Shown here piece after piece: positions 37,256 to 46,455 of a stretch of 64,000 nucleotides of DNA. How positions within the stretch are numbered: the first letter of the stretch is position 1; each line of letters begins with the position of its first letter. The notes beneath the pieces are model-generated. The model ran no database searches. It was given only the letters and a program-made list of their open reading frames with translations, and had not been told where the DNA came from. Made by a program: the position numbers and the translations under genes. Source of the DNA: Roseibium sp. (lineage in GTDB: Bacteria; Pseudomonadota; Alphaproteobacteria; Rhizobiales; Stappiaceae); NCBI GenBank assembly GCA_017643215.1, contig JAEPNV010000012.1, forward strand, positions 1-64,000, read 5' to 3'.

Positions 37256-37270
37256 TTAACGCTTCATTAA
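37256..37270 (-). promoter_or_regulatory. Perfect CtrA-type box between ftsE and the zinc-ribbon gene
   Basis: TTAA (37256-37259), seven bases CGCTTCA, then TTAA (37267-37270) match the CtrA consensus half-sites exactly. It lies 46 bp upstream of ftsE and 136 bp upstream of the divergent zinc-ribbon gene. Position favours ftsEX as target. cpdR, whose family governs CtrA breakdown, is only 2 kb away. Inferred site. Confidence 0.5.
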
Positions 37271-37405
37271 TCATATCGGGGTCCTTTCTAAAGATGAAAC
37301 GCTGGCCGCTTTGGCGTGGATTTTTCACAAATCCACAGCGAATCCTGGTCATGTCGGATACACTCCACGGCCGTTACACCGTCCAAGACGAAGGATCTTC
37401 AAGGC

Positions 37406-38344
37406 ATGAAGATCAAATGTCCGGATTGCAGCACATCCTATGATATCAAGGCCGAGGCTCTCGGACCTAAGGGGCGCAGCGTAAAATGCGCCCGGTGCGG
37501 CAATCGCTGGTTTGTAGCGTTTAAACCCGAGGATGAGGAATTGGCGCCGCTCATGGGCGGCAAAGCGGTTAACGGCGATCCGGACGAGGCAGCCTGGACC
37601 GAAGACGCGGGAGCCGAGTTTGCCGAAACCGCGTCGGGGGTCGATGCTCCGCCCGGCGTGTCGGAGTTGGACGGCGCCGGAGCGTCTTCCGCGCCAAGCC
37701 GCGCCAGCGAAGCCGCGAAGCCAATCGCGCCGTCTGAACGATCCGGCGCCGACTTTGCCGAAGCTGAAGACGGAAATGATCCGGAACCGGCGGTCGACAT
37801 CGAGACGATGGCGAATCGACCGAAAATCAAGGTGAATCCCAACAAATTCCGGCGCGACCGGGTCGGTGCGGTGTTGAACTGGCTTTCCCGGCGCAACTAC
37901 CGGCGAATCGGCGGGTTAGTCCTCTTCGCCACAGCAATTGGCCTTTGCGCCTTTCTTGTCGCCATTCGAACAACAATTGTTAAACAGGCTCCGGACCTTG
38001 CCAGCCTGTTTGAGACGATCGGAATGGACGTCAACCTGCGTGGCCTTGAGTTTCGCGATCTTCGAACCTTTACCGAAGTGGCGGACGGCGAACAGGTTCT
38101 TGTGGTCGAGGGGTCGATCCGCAACATCCGCGCGGAAAACAACTCCGTGCCGGCCGTACAACTGACCATCCGCGGGACCGATCTTCAGGATATGTATGCA
38201 TGGACGGTCGAGCCACGCACAAAAACCCTCGGAGGACTGGACGAAACCCGGTTTAGAACGATACTAGCCGACCCGCCAGACGGGGCCAACGACCTGCAAA
38301 TCAGGTTTGTCGACCGCGGAGAGCGCCAACTGATCCTTGAGTAG
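37406..38344 (+). CDS. MJ0042-type zinc-ribbon, single-pass membrane protein (DUF3426-like)
   Basis: A 312-residue protein starting with an MJ0042/zinc-ribbon domain (MKIKCPDCSTSYDI..., CPDC and CARC pairs at about residues 5-8 and 30-33). An acidic, Ala/Glu-rich linker (about 45-145) leads to one membrane helix (IGGLVLFATAIGLCAFLVAI, about 170-189) and a periplasmic beta-rich domain with LVVEGSIRNIRAENNSVPAVQLTIRGTD, which resembles DUF3426. Such genes sit beside ftsEX in many Hyphomicrobiales, but the function is unknown. The stop precedes the hpt start by one base, so it is likely one operon with hpt and cpdR. Confidence 0.82.
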   Translation: MKIKCPDCSTSYDIKAEALGPKGRSVKCARCGNRWFVAFKPEDEELAPLMGGKAVNGDPDEAAWTEDAGAEFAETASGVDAPPGVSELDGAGASSAPSRASEAAKPIAPSERSGADFAEAEDGNDPEPAVDIETMANRPKIKVNPNKFRRDRVGAVLNWLSRRNYRRIGGLVLFATAIGLCAFLVAIRTTIVKQAPDLASLFETIGMDVNLRGLEFRDLRTFTEVADGEQVLVVEGSIRNIRAENNSVPAVQLTIRGTDLQDMYAWTVEPRTKTLGGLDETRFRTILADPPDGANDLQIRFVDRGERQLILE

Positions 38345-38345
38345 C

Positions 38346-38909
38346 ATGACCGTTACCATCAACACGCTGTTTGACGAAGACATGATCGCCACCCGCGTTT
38401 CGGACCTGGCACGTGAAATCGCCGATTCGGACCCGAAGGATCTGCTTGTTGTCGCGGTCTTGAAGGGAAGTTTTATTTTCGCGGCGGATTTGGTGCGGGC
38501 GATGCACCGGGAAGGGCTTGCGCCGGAAATGGAGTTTATCCATCTATCCAGTTATGGCGCCGGAACGGAAGGTTCGGAAAACATCCGGATTCTGCGGGAT
38601 GTAGAAAGTGACGTTAACAACCGGGATATCATTTTGGTGGATGATATTCTGGAATCGGGCCGCACACTGAGTTTTGCGCGGGATCGATTGAAAAACCGGG
38701 GCGCCCGGTCTGTTTGTGTCGTGGCGTTATTGGATAAACCGGACCGCCGAAAGGCGGCCATCTCGGCCGATTATGTCGGCTTCGCCTGTCCTGATAAGTT
38801 TGTCGTCGGATATGGCATGGATATGGGTCACGCCTGGCGGCAATTGCCGTTCATTGGCTATGTGGTGCCGCGTGAGGACGCGGAGCCGGGCGGCACGGAG
38901 GAAAGGTAG
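38346..38909 (+). CDS. hpt: Hypoxanthine phosphoribosyltransferase
   Basis: Purine salvage enzyme making IMP (and possibly GMP) from the base and PRPP. The 187-residue protein has the PRPP-binding motif IILVDDILESGRTL (about residues 97-110), VAVLKGSFIFAADL, and the C-terminal KFVVGYGMDMGHAWRQLPFIG. Its ATG comes one base after the stop of the zinc-ribbon gene, and cpdR follows after 2 bp, so the three are a tight operon. purH elsewhere in the window makes IMP de novo. Confidence 0.93.
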   Translation: MTVTINTLFDEDMIATRVSDLAREIADSDPKDLLVVAVLKGSFIFAADLVRAMHREGLAPEMEFIHLSSYGAGTEGSENIRILRDVESDVNNRDIILVDDILESGRTLSFARDRLKNRGARSVCVVALLDKPDRRKAAISADYVGFACPDKFVVGYGMDMGHAWRQLPFIGYVVPREDAEPGGTEER

Positions 38910-38911
38910 CG

Positions 38912-39307
38912 ATGGCCCGAATTCTTTTGACCGAAGACGACGAAGCGGTCCGCAGTTTCGTGAAGCGTGCGCTGGAGCTCGATGGGCATTCGGTGGATGC
39001 GGTCGAAGACGGCGGTCAGGCGGCGGAGGTGTTGAGCCGTGAACACGGTGCCTTCGACTTGCTTCTGTCCGATATCAAGATGCCGGTGATGGATGGTATC
39101 GCTTTGGCTTTGCAAACAGCCCGGGATTACCCTGAGATGCCTATCCTGCTGATGACCGGATTCGCGGACCAGCGGGAGCGGGCCAACGGCCTCGATTCCC
39201 TTGTCCATGACGTGATCACCAAACCCTTCTCATTGGCGGACATTCGCGGTGCTGTGCGCAACGCGCTCGCCGGCACAATTCCACAGGATACCCGCCGTTA
39301 CGCATGA
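38912..39307 (+). CDS. cpdR: Single-domain response regulator CpdR
   Basis: A 131-residue receiver-only protein that starts MARILLTEDDEAVRSFVKRALELDGH, the known CpdR pattern. The phospho-acceptor is Asp54 in LLSDIKMPVMDG, with Thr82 and Lys104 (ITKPF) as switch residues. In Caulobacter, unphosphorylated CpdR primes the ClpXP protease for breakdown of CtrA and other cell-cycle proteins; phosphorylation by the CckA-ChpT relay switches it off. Gene order hpt-cpdR is common in Hyphomicrobiales. CtrA-type boxes in this window lie upstream of ftsE and ftsK. Confidence 0.9.
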   Translation: MARILLTEDDEAVRSFVKRALELDGHSVDAVEDGGQAAEVLSREHGAFDLLLSDIKMPVMDGIALALQTARDYPEMPILLMTGFADQRERANGLDSLVHDVITKPFSLADIRGAVRNALAGTIPQDTRRYA

Positions 39308-39343
39308 GGGCTGCCACGGCGCGCAGGTGCGTCGGGAGCGTTG

Positions 39344-39367
39344 CCTAAAAAGGGCCGCTTTTTGAGG
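39344..39367. terminator. Bidirectional terminator between cpdR and the TIGR02302 gene
   Basis: CCTAAAAAG (39344-39352) and CTTTTTGAGG (39358-39367) form a stem with one bulged base around GGCCG, giving A- and T-runs on both sides of the convergent genes. Shape and place suit a two-way rho-independent terminator, although the stem is AT-rich. Confidence 0.45.
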
Positions 39368-39384
39368 CTGTTCCCAGCGAAAGC

Positions 39385-41901
39385 CTAGTAGCGCCGGAGC
39401 AGACGTTCCAGATAATCAAGCTCGATCTGCGGGCGGGACGGATCGGAGAAGCGCCGGCGCAGTTCCTCCAAAATCCGGCGCGCACGTTGCACATCGATTT
39501 CATCCGGCACTTTGACACGATTGCCGAAATCCGGACCTTCGGTCCTGCGTGGACGGCCAAGGGGGTCTTCGTCGAGGGGTGAGCGGCCATCCGCCATGCC
39601 GGGACCCTGACCTTGACCCATCATTTGTTCGGCAAGTCCCTGCGCGCCGCGGCGAAGCGCGTCCAATGCACTGCCCTGCTGGCCAACCGCCTGCTCGCCC
39701 TGTCCTTCGCCAAGGGATTGCTGGGCTTGTCCCATGGATTCGCCCGCCTCGCCGAGCGCATTGTTGTCGCTCATGCCGTTTTGGCCCAGCTGATCCATGA
39801 GCTGCTGGAGTTGTTGCGCCAAGTTGCCCTGGCCTTGCTGGAGTTGCTCGAGCATTTGACGCAACTGATCCGCCGTCATCGGCTGGCCCGGCCCCTGGCC
39901 CGGTTGCTGCTGGCCAGGCTGCTGTTGTCCGGGCTGTTGCTGGCCTTGCCGCTGCTGGTTTTGATTGAACTGATGGGTTTGATCCATCAGTTCCTGCTGA
40001 CGTTGGATCATTTGCCCCAACTCGTTGAGCATCTCCATCATTTCGCTGGTCATGCCGTCCGGCATCATCTGCGGGCGTCCCGCTTGCAGGTTTTCCAGCA
40101 TTTGCTGCATCTGAGCCAGCAGCTCGCGTGCAGCATCGCGGGAACCGGTGCGCGCGAGCTCCTCGATGCGGTCAAGCATTTCCGAAAGGTCCTGCTGCGA
40201 CAGAGACTGCTGCTGCTGCGAGTTGAATGGCTGCATGGCCTGCGGGTTGCGCCGCATTTGTTCGGCCAGCGCCTGCATGTAATCGTTGAGAGCTTCCCGC
40301 AGCTGCTGGGTCAAACGCGCGATTTCCTCATCACTTGCGCCCTCTTCCAGCGCGCGCCGCAAGGCCTCCTGTGCTTCCCGCAGGGCGCGTTCGGCCACCG
40401 AAAGATCGCCGTCCTCGATGGTCAGTGCCAAATCCCATAGCAGCGGCAAAAGCTCTCTGAGTTCCTCATCTTCATGGGCGGCAATGATTTGCCGGTAGGC
40501 GTAATCGATCCCAAGATACACGCGCGGCTCAATGTCGAATTTCTCGGGCGCCATCATAAGCGCATCGAACGCCATAATGATGCGGGCGTGATTGTTCGCA
40601 TCGAGAGCCAAATCGCGGCGTTGTTCGACCACGGCTCTGGCCAAGGGTTTGCGGAACAGGCGCTGTGGCAAGGTAAACCGGTAAGCGGGAGAAAAACCCT
40701 CCTGGCCGGCCTCGTCACGCGCCGTCAGAACAAGGTCGACATCAGACCCGGCCCAGGCATGCGACGTCAGGTCGCGGATTGTCTCGCCGGTCTTGGCTAT
40801 GCCCGCCCGGGGTGGCAATGACAACGGAAATTGCGGGGCCTCGACCAGCGGGCGGGGTGTTTTTTCGCTCAGATCAACACGCGGCGCAGGCGTTATCCGC
40901 GCTTCGGCGGCAACGACACCATAGTCATCCTTGATGAGATAATCGAACTTCAGCGCACCGCTTAACTGTTCTTCCGGATCGTTGGTCAAACGGATTTCGG
41001 GGGCATCGTCCGGGCGGACCTGAAACGCAAATTGGCGCACGCCTTCGCCGCGCCGGGTGAGGTCGACCGTTCCGGACCTGTCCAGTTCAAATTGCGTTTC
41101 CAGCGGCAGACCTGTGACGGGCGGGGTGTCGCCGTCCTCCGGAGACGGGCCAAGATCCAGCACCGCGCCGGTTTGGTGCTCGGTGAACTGCATCCCAAGA
41201 TCAGTCACGCCCTGTGCGCGGACGGTCAGGACTGATCCTTCAGGAACAGTGATCATGGCTCCAGGATCCCGCAATGCCGCGGTTTCGCCGGTCAGGTAAA
41301 CCGGCGGTTCGCCGGTATAAAGCGGTGGTGTGACCCAGGCATCGAGCCGGCTGGCGATCTCTTCCGTTGAAACCGGGCTTTGAAAGGCGGAGCCAAGCCG
41401 GTTCCATTTGTCCGGGCCGGTCACGGAAAACCCGATGACCAGCAGCATCACCGCAGCGACGCGCAAGGCAAACGGATCCAGCCGGAACGCCTGAGGGTCA
41501 GGCCGTCTGGCCCGCATCCGGCCGAGCGTCTCGGCCATCCGCTTCTTGTGAAGCTGCCAAAGCGCCCGGCTCGCCGGATCGTCCCCGCCCAGAGACAATT
41601 CGTCCTCAACGGCGGTCAATGGCCGATGGTCGACGCCGCTGTCCTTCTCGACCCGGGCGAGCGCCGCTTCACGCGTGGGCCAGCGAACGTGCAACAGGCC
41701 GCGCGCAGACCACACAAGCGCGACGGCAAATCCGACCACCCCTACAAAGCGGAGCCAGGATGGCAGGGCGAGCCAAAGGCCGAGCCAAGACACCCCAATA
41801 AAAAACGCCAGGACGACAAGTGGGGGAAACAGCGCGCGCCAGACACGTTCGGAAAAAAGAGCCAGCCGGCTTTGTCCGATCACACGATTAAGGCGCTGCA
41901 T
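39385..41901 (-). CDS. TIGR02302-family membrane protein
   Basis: An 838-residue protein of the alphaproteobacterial TIGR02302 family, of unknown function. Two or three N-terminal membrane helices (about residues 20-70 and 145-160, e.g. LFPPLVVLAFFIGVSWLGLWLAL) precede a long periplasmic part. This includes an Ig/beta-like segment (about 190-430), a helical segment, and a Q/G-rich zone (about 560-730). The C-terminus VKVPDEIDVQRARRILEELRRRFSDPSRPQIELDYLERLL is strongly conserved in form. The ATG at 41901 has AGGGAGG seven bases upstream; a start at 42078 would add 59 poor-looking residues. Confidence 0.85.
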   Translation of the reverse strand: MQRLNRVIGQSRLALFSERVWRALFPPLVVLAFFIGVSWLGLWLALPSWLRFVGVVGFAVALVWSARGLLHVRWPTREAALARVEKDSGVDHRPLTAVEDELSLGGDDPASRALWQLHKKRMAETLGRMRARRPDPQAFRLDPFALRVAAVMLLVIGFSVTGPDKWNRLGSAFQSPVSTEEIASRLDAWVTPPLYTGEPPVYLTGETAALRDPGAMITVPEGSVLTVRAQGVTDLGMQFTEHQTGAVLDLGPSPEDGDTPPVTGLPLETQFELDRSGTVDLTRRGEGVRQFAFQVRPDDAPEIRLTNDPEEQLSGALKFDYLIKDDYGVVAAEARITPAPRVDLSEKTPRPLVEAPQFPLSLPPRAGIAKTGETIRDLTSHAWAGSDVDLVLTARDEAGQEGFSPAYRFTLPQRLFRKPLARAVVEQRRDLALDANNHARIIMAFDALMMAPEKFDIEPRVYLGIDYAYRQIIAAHEDEELRELLPLLWDLALTIEDGDLSVAERALREAQEALRRALEEGASDEEIARLTQQLREALNDYMQALAEQMRRNPQAMQPFNSQQQQSLSQQDLSEMLDRIEELARTGSRDAARELLAQMQQMLENLQAGRPQMMPDGMTSEMMEMLNELGQMIQRQQELMDQTHQFNQNQQRQGQQQPGQQQPGQQQPGQGPGQPMTADQLRQMLEQLQQGQGNLAQQLQQLMDQLGQNGMSDNNALGEAGESMGQAQQSLGEGQGEQAVGQQGSALDALRRGAQGLAEQMMGQGQGPGMADGRSPLDEDPLGRPRRTEGPDFGNRVKVPDEIDVQRARRILEELRRRFSDPSRPQIELDYLERLLRRY
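39881..39964 (-). repeat. In-frame QQQPG tandem repeat
   Basis: Within the TIGR02302 gene the protein reads several QQQPG units followed by QGPG (about residues 645-673). The DNA repeats are not identical at the third base, so selection on the protein, or an old expansion, is likely. Such a repeat can change copy number by slippage. Confidence 0.7.
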
Positions 41902-42142
41902 GAACACGCCTCCCTTTTTCGCCGGGGACGTATCTATCGCCTGTGTTTCAGGATTCGGGTCTGATGCCGGACCGGCCGTCGTCGTCTTCGCGTTGCGGGT
42001 CAAATATCCGCCTCCGTGTCGCGCGCCGCGCCGCCGACCCGCCAATTTCGGCAGGTCCGGCAGCGCCGGTATCCTCACCTAAAGTGAGGCACCATGCGGC
42101 GTTCGGCAAGCGCTGAGCCCTCAAAACCCAGAGATTAATTGG

Positions 42143-43417
42143 TCACGATGGCGTAAGCCACTGTGGAATCCGGTCCAATCCGATCAAATCGTCATAGCTC
42201 GGCCGCCGCCTCACGACTTCAAACGCGCTCTCGTTGACCAGGACTTCAGGCACAAGAAGCCGGGAATTGTAGGTGCCAGATTGTACCGCTCCATAGGCCC
42301 CGGCTGAAAAAACGGCAATCAAGTCACCGTGCGCGACCTCTGGCAAATCGCGTTGTTGAGCAAGATAGTCACCCGTTTCGCAAACCGGACCGACGATATC
42401 GGCCGTCAGGCGCCGCGCATCTGAGGGTGCTTCGCGCACCGGCCGGACCTCGTGATAGGCCTCGTAGAGGGTCGGCCGGATCAGATCATTCATGGCGCCG
42501 TCGACGATGATGAAATGCTTCGCGTCGCCATGTTTGACGTAAATCACCTTGGTGATGAGGATCCCGGCGTTTCCCGCGATCAGGCGCCCGGGCTCGAACA
42601 TGATCGTGCAGTCGAGCCGCTTGACGTGCTTCTTGACGACTTCGGCATAGGCATCAGGGTGTGGCGGTGGATCATTGTCGCTGACATAGGGAATACCGAG
42701 GCCGCCACCCAGATCGATATGGTCGATGGTATGACCGTCCGCGCGCAGGTCGCCGATAAGCCCGCCAAGGCGGGCAAACGCGTCACTAAAAGGCTGCAGC
42801 TCCGTGATCTGCGACCCGATATGCATGTCGATACCGGTCACAGTAATGCCCGGCAATTGCGCGGCGGTGGCGTAGACGTTTCGCGCCATCCGCCACGAGA
42901 TCCCGAACTTGTCCTCCGCTTTGCCGGTCGAAATCTTCGCGTGCGTTTTTGCGTCGACGTCCGGGTTGATCCGCAAGGACACCGGCGCCGTCACGCCTTT
43001 TTCGGATGCCACCCGCGACAACTGATGGAGTTCAGGTTCCGATTCCACGTTGAAACACAAGATGGTTTCATCAAGCGCATAGGCCTGCTCGGCTTCAGTC
43101 TTGCCGACGCCGGAAAACAGGATCTTGTTCGCTGGCACGCCGGCGGCCCGGGCCCGGCGCAACTCGCCTTCCGACACCACGTCCATGCCGGCACCGAGTT
43201 GGGCAAGGGTCATCAGGACGGCCTGATTGGAATTCGCCTTCATCGCATAACAAACCAGCGACGGGATATCGTCGAACGCGGACGAAAACACCTCGTAATG
43301 CCGGCGCAAAGTGGCCGTGGAATAGCAGTAGAAGGGCGTGCCGACCTTGGCCGCGATCTCCGCGATCGGGACATCCTCGGCGTGGAGAGCGCCATTGCGG
43401 TAGCTGAAATGGTGCAC
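42143..43417 (-). CDS. lysA: Diaminopimelate decarboxylase
   Basis: Last step of lysine synthesis, decarboxylating meso-DAP. The 424-residue fold-type III PLP enzyme has Lys60 in CYAMKANSN, the His/Gly regions GIDMHIGSQI and DLGGGLGIPY, EPGRLIAGNAG, and the substrate motif GPVCETGDYLA. The start is a GTG at 43417 with AGG upstream. It ends a leftward argH-lptM-lysA cluster, a conserved order in alphaproteobacteria. dapF and asd are elsewhere in the window. Confidence 0.97.
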   Translation of the reverse strand: MHHFSYRNGALHAEDVPIAEIAAKVGTPFYCYSTATLRRHYEVFSSAFDDIPSLVCYAMKANSNQAVLMTLAQLGAGMDVVSEGELRRARAAGVPANKILFSGVGKTEAEQAYALDETILCFNVESEPELHQLSRVASEKGVTAPVSLRINPDVDAKTHAKISTGKAEDKFGISWRMARNVYATAAQLPGITVTGIDMHIGSQITELQPFSDAFARLGGLIGDLRADGHTIDHIDLGGGLGIPYVSDNDPPPHPDAYAEVVKKHVKRLDCTIMFEPGRLIAGNAGILITKVIYVKHGDAKHFIIVDGAMNDLIRPTLYEAYHEVRPVREAPSDARRLTADIVGPVCETGDYLAQQRDLPEVAHGDLIAVFSAGAYGAVQSGTYNSRLLVPEVLVNESAFEVVRRRPSYDDLIGLDRIPQWLTPS

Positions 43418-43474
43418 GTGATTGACCTGTGTTGCGGATGATGTCGGCGCCGGCCTGCCCGAAAGTGCTGGAAA

Positions 43475-43711
43475 CTAGCGGATCAGCGGGTCCAGGACGA
43501 AACCGCCGGGTTCTGTTTGGGCAATCGGGGCAACGCCTGTGTCGGAACCTGGATCGTCGGTCAACGGGATACCGGCCTCCGCCTGAGCGACATCAGCCGC
43601 GGGCGCGTTGGCCGGAATGTCCAGCGCGCCGCGCCGTCCGCAGGCGCCCAACAACAGCGCCATGCAGATCGATCCGACCAGCAGTGTTTTCAGACCCGTC
43701 TCGCCCGCCAT
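43475..43711 (-). CDS. lptM: Small lipoprotein, LptM (YifL)-like
   Basis: A 78-residue lipoprotein: signal peptide MAGETGLKTLLVGSICMALLLGAC with a lipobox LLGAC, then GRRGALDIP, which matches the short LptM/YifL pattern (C-G-x-x-G-x-L-x-x-P). In E. coli LptM helps the LPS transporter LptD form its correct disulfides. Its position between argH and lysA is the usual one. A GAAGGAG site precedes the ATG. The rest of the protein is polar and likely disordered. Confidence 0.82.
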   Translation of the reverse strand: MAGETGLKTLLVGSICMALLLGACGRRGALDIPANAPAADVAQAEAGIPLTDDPGSDTGVAPIAQTEPGGFVLDPLIR

Positions 43712-43783
43712 GCCTGCTCCTTCACACGGACCCTCTCCTTTATGTGTCCTCGCATGACTTCAAGCTGCCCGCAAGGCTCGCCA

Positions 43784-45175
43784 TCATCGCGTGGCTTTCG
43801 CCAGCTCTTTCTTCCAGCGGCGAGCTTGTTTTCGGACATTAACGGGGGATGTTCCGCCGTAGCTTGTCCGGCTCCGCACCGATTTGTCCACCGAAAGGAC
43901 GGAGTAGATGTCGTTGGTGATTTTCGGCTCGACGGCCTGCATGTCGCTCAAGGAGACGCGATGCAGATCGATGCCCTTCTCGACAGCCAGCCCGACGATC
44001 TTGCCGGTGACATGGTGCGCATCACGGAACGGCAGTCCGGGCACGCGCACCAGCCAGTCGGCGAGATCCGTTGCCGTCGAGTATCCCGAACCCGCCGCCT
44101 TTTTCATGGTTTTCGCGACCGGCTCAAGATCCCGCATCATGCCGGTCATGGCCGCCAGGGCCAGCGAGGTGCTGGACAGGCCGTCGAAGGCCTGTTCCTT
44201 GTCCTCCTGCATGTCCTTTGAATAGGCCAGCGGAAGGCCCTTCATGACAACAAGCAAACCCTGAAGCGCCCCGTAAATCCGGCCGGTCTTGGCCCGCACG
44301 AGTTCCGCAGCATCCGGATTTTTCTTCTGCGGCATGATTGACGAGCCGGTCGAGAACTTGTCCGACAGTTTTACGAAGGCAAACTGCGCGGAGCACCAGA
44401 TGACGATTTCTTCCGCGAGGCGCGACAGGTGCATGGCGATCAAGGACGCGGCGGCGAGCGCTTCGACGACAAAATCCCGGTCCGAGACAGCATCCAGTGA
44501 ATTGGCCATCGGCTGGTCGAAGCCGAGCTCTGCGGCTGTCATCTTCCGGTCGATCGGAAAGGATGTACCGGCAAGCGCCGCTGCGCCGAGCGGGCTCTCG
44601 TTGAGCCTCGACCTGGCGTCGCGAACCCGGCCGCGGTCGCGGGCAAACATTTCGACATAGGCCAACAGGTGATGGCCGAACGTCACAGGTTGGGCCGATT
44701 GCAGATGCGTGAAGCCCGGCATGACATCGCCGGCATGGCGTTCGGCTTTTTCGGCCAGAACCTGCATGAGATCGCCGAGCTGACCATCAAGAGTGTCGAG
44801 GGTGTCGCGCACCCATAAACGGAAATCCGTTGCGACCTGGTCGTTGCGGGAGCGGCCGGTGTGAAGGCGGCCGGCGGCCGGACCGATGAGTTCGGCAAGC
44901 CGTGCCTCGACATTCATGTGAATGTCCTCCAGTGCCCTGGAGAACGTGAACGTGCCGTTTTCGATTTCTGACAGGATCGTGTCTAGACCTTGAACGATCT
45001 TGTCGGCATCGTCCGCCGTGACAATGTGTCGGGTGGCGAGCATGCGGACATGGGCTTTCGAGCCTGCAATATCCTGCCTATATAGCTTGCGGTCATAGTC
45101 GATGGAGGCGTTGATCTCCTCCATGATGGCGTCCGGACCATCGGCGAACCGGCCGCCCCACATGCGATTGCTCAT
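43784..45175 (-). CDS. argH: Argininosuccinate lyase
   Basis: Final step of arginine synthesis. The 463-residue protein has the fumarase/aspartase-family signature [12 protein letters not shown] (about residues 276-287), the start [21 protein letters not shown] and [13 protein letters not shown]. The ATG at 45175 (MSNRMWGG) is the usual family start; the long upstream frame runs through the divergent TlpA gene and is discounted. Only 42 bp separate it from the divergent tlpA-like start, so both promoters overlap. Confidence 0.97.
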   Translation of the reverse strand: MSNRMWGGRFADGPDAIMEEINASIDYDRKLYRQDIAGSKAHVRMLATRHIVTADDADKIVQGLDTILSEIENGTFTFSRALEDIHMNVEARLAELIGPAAGRLHTGRSRNDQVATDFRLWVRDTLDTLDGQLGDLMQVLAEKAERHAGDVMPGFTHLQSAQPVTFGHHLLAYVEMFARDRGRVRDARSRLNESPLGAAALAGTSFPIDRKMTAAELGFDQPMANSLDAVSDRDFVVEALAAASLIAMHLSRLAEEIVIWCSAQFAFVKLSDKFSTGSSIMPQKKNPDAAELVRAKTGRIYGALQGLLVVMKGLPLAYSKDMQEDKEQAFDGLSSTSLALAAMTGMMRDLEPVAKTMKKAAGSGYSTATDLADWLVRVPGLPFRDAHHVTGKIVGLAVEKGIDLHRVSLSDMQAVEPKITNDIYSVLSVDKSVRSRTSYGGTSPVNVRKQARRWKKELAKATR

Positions 45176-45217
45176 GCCCTGTCCCTTACGAGCTGCCCCT
45201 TGCGAGGACCAAGATAA

Positions 45218-45883
45218 ATGACGAAGCCGACTGACACAGGACCCCGCCCGAAGCGCGGTTTGGTTGCCGCCGGTCTGGCCGGCGCAGTTGCCGCCGCTGC
45301 GGCGGTATACGTGATCGCCGGGCCTGATGGCAACATCGCGACCGCGCAAAGCTGCACGGCCGAAATGGCGGCGGCCGAAGCGGCAAAACCGTTTGCCACC
45401 GGCGAAGTCGCCGCGTTCCTTCCGGCGCAGAATGCGCTTGGCTTGAACGAGCTGACGTTCAAAGGACCGGATGGTGAAGCCGTATCAGTGACGGATTTTG
45501 AGGGCCGCACGGTCTTGCTAAATCTTTGGGCGACCTGGTGCGCGCCATGCCGGAAGGAAATGCCAGCTCTGGATCAACTCGAAGCTGAATTGGGCAGCTC
45601 TGACTTTGAAGTGGTGGCGGTAAACTTGGATCGCGGTGGGCCGGAAAAGCCACTCGCTTTTCTGGAGGAGATCGGCGTCAATCGCCTGGCCTACTACCAC
45701 GATTCATCAAACGGTCTTCTGAAGGATCTCAGAACCAAAGCCCGGGCAACCGGTCTGCCAACCACCATTTTGATCGGCCCGTCCGGTTGTGAGGTTGGAA
45801 CCATGTACGGTCCTGCCGAATGGGCATCCGATGATGCGAAAGCGCTGATCAACGCGGCAATGGGCACGCGGCCGAACGCCTGA
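45218..45883 (+). CDS. tlpA: TlpA-family thiol:disulfide reductase
   Basis: A 221-residue membrane-anchored thioredoxin. An N-terminal helix ([21 protein letters not shown], about 15-35) anchors a periplasmic thioredoxin fold with [13 protein letters not shown] (Cys108, Cys111) and the cis-Pro in [10 protein letters not shown]. TlpA-type proteins supply electrons to periplasmic proteins, for example for cytochrome oxidase copper loading or cytochrome c maturation. It diverges from argH, an arrangement seen in related bacteria. A GAGGACC lies upstream of the ATG. Exact client unknown. Confidence 0.88.
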   Translation: MTKPTDTGPRPKRGLVAAGLAGAVAAAAAVYVIAGPDGNIATAQSCTAEMAAAEAAKPFATGEVAAFLPAQNALGLNELTFKGPDGEAVSVTDFEGRTVLLNLWATWCAPCRKEMPALDQLEAELGSSDFEVVAVNLDRGGPEKPLAFLEEIGVNRLAYYHDSSNGLLKDLRTKARATGLPTTILIGPSGCEVGTMYGPAEWASDDAKALINAAMGTRPNA

Positions 45884-45948
45884 AAGCAAAACCCGCCTCC
45901 CAGTTGGTCGGTGGGCATGCACGGTTTGTCAGGCAAACCCGAGCGCGG

Positions 45949-46155
45949 TCACACTGAGATATCGACGGCTTCGCCAAGGCCGGGGATTTTCCGGCTTTCC
46001 CGGCGATCTTCCTCACTGGTGGCCTGGGCGTCTTCCAGGCGTTCGGCCACCTGCCGTTCCTGCGCGTTTTGGTCTTTGATCGCGTTAGCTGCCAGCTGGT
46101 TGCGGATATTGGCCGCGTTCACTTCGGCAGACCCGCCGCCCGATACGCTTGTCAT
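45949..46155 (-). CDS. Tiny protein with shared C-terminal motif (1 of 3)
   Basis: A 68-residue polar, coiled-coil-like protein with a heptad-like stretch NIRNQLAANAIKDQNAQERQVAERLEDA. It ends in GLGEAVDISV, a tail shared with its two neighbours. AAGGAAGGGAG lies just before the ATG at 46155, a very strong ribosome site. It starts 39 bp after the stop of the second small gene and is likely co-transcribed. No signal peptide or membrane helix. Function unknown. It ends in a convergent position to the TlpA gene. Confidence 0.6.
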   Translation of the reverse strand: MTSVSGGGSAEVNAANIRNQLAANAIKDQNAQERQVAERLEDAQATSEEDRRESRKIPGLGEAVDISV

Positions 46156-46194
46156 ATGTGTACTCCCTTCCTTAGTGGTCGCGTTCGGCAATAG

Positions 46195-46455
46195 TCAGAT
46201 GCGAATGTCCACGTTGTTGCCGACACCATCCTGAGCTTCCCGCGTTTCAGCGCGGCGTTCGATTTGATCGGCCTGGCGGGCCAGTGTTTCTGCGCGGTTG
46301 TTGCTGAATTCGGCCTGCCGCTCGACGGTCTCAGCCACGGTTCTTTCCTTGCGCGCGCGCAACGCCTCGTTTTGTTCGGCTGCCAATTCAGCACGGGAAA
46401 CCGATGCGGCCGGGTCGATGGCCCGTGCGGATTTGGATGCGATTTCCTGAATCAT
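46195..46455 (-). CDS. Tiny protein with shared C-terminal motif (2 of 3)
   Basis: An 86-residue, highly charged, helical protein (RAELAAEQNEALRARKERTVAETVERQ region is predicted coiled coil by eye). It ends in GVGNNVDIRI, matching the tails of the genes on both sides. The ATG at 46455 has GGAGAT upstream. It begins the pair 46455-45949. Function unknown; the tail suggests it works with, or is sorted like, the YjfB-like neighbour. Confidence 0.6.
   Translation of the reverse strand: MIQEIASKSARAIDPAASVSRAELAAEQNEALRARKERTVAETVERQAEFSNNRAETLARQADQIERRAETREAQDGVGNNVDIRI

Noticed and set aside
41902..42078. An N-terminal extension of 59 codons to the TIGR02302 gene.
   Set aside because: The ATG at 41901 has an excellent AGGGAGG site, and the extension is low-complexity without family features.
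45176..45349. An upstream extension of argH.
   Set aside because: It would overlap the divergent tlpA-like gene, and [10 protein letters not shown] is the normal argH start.
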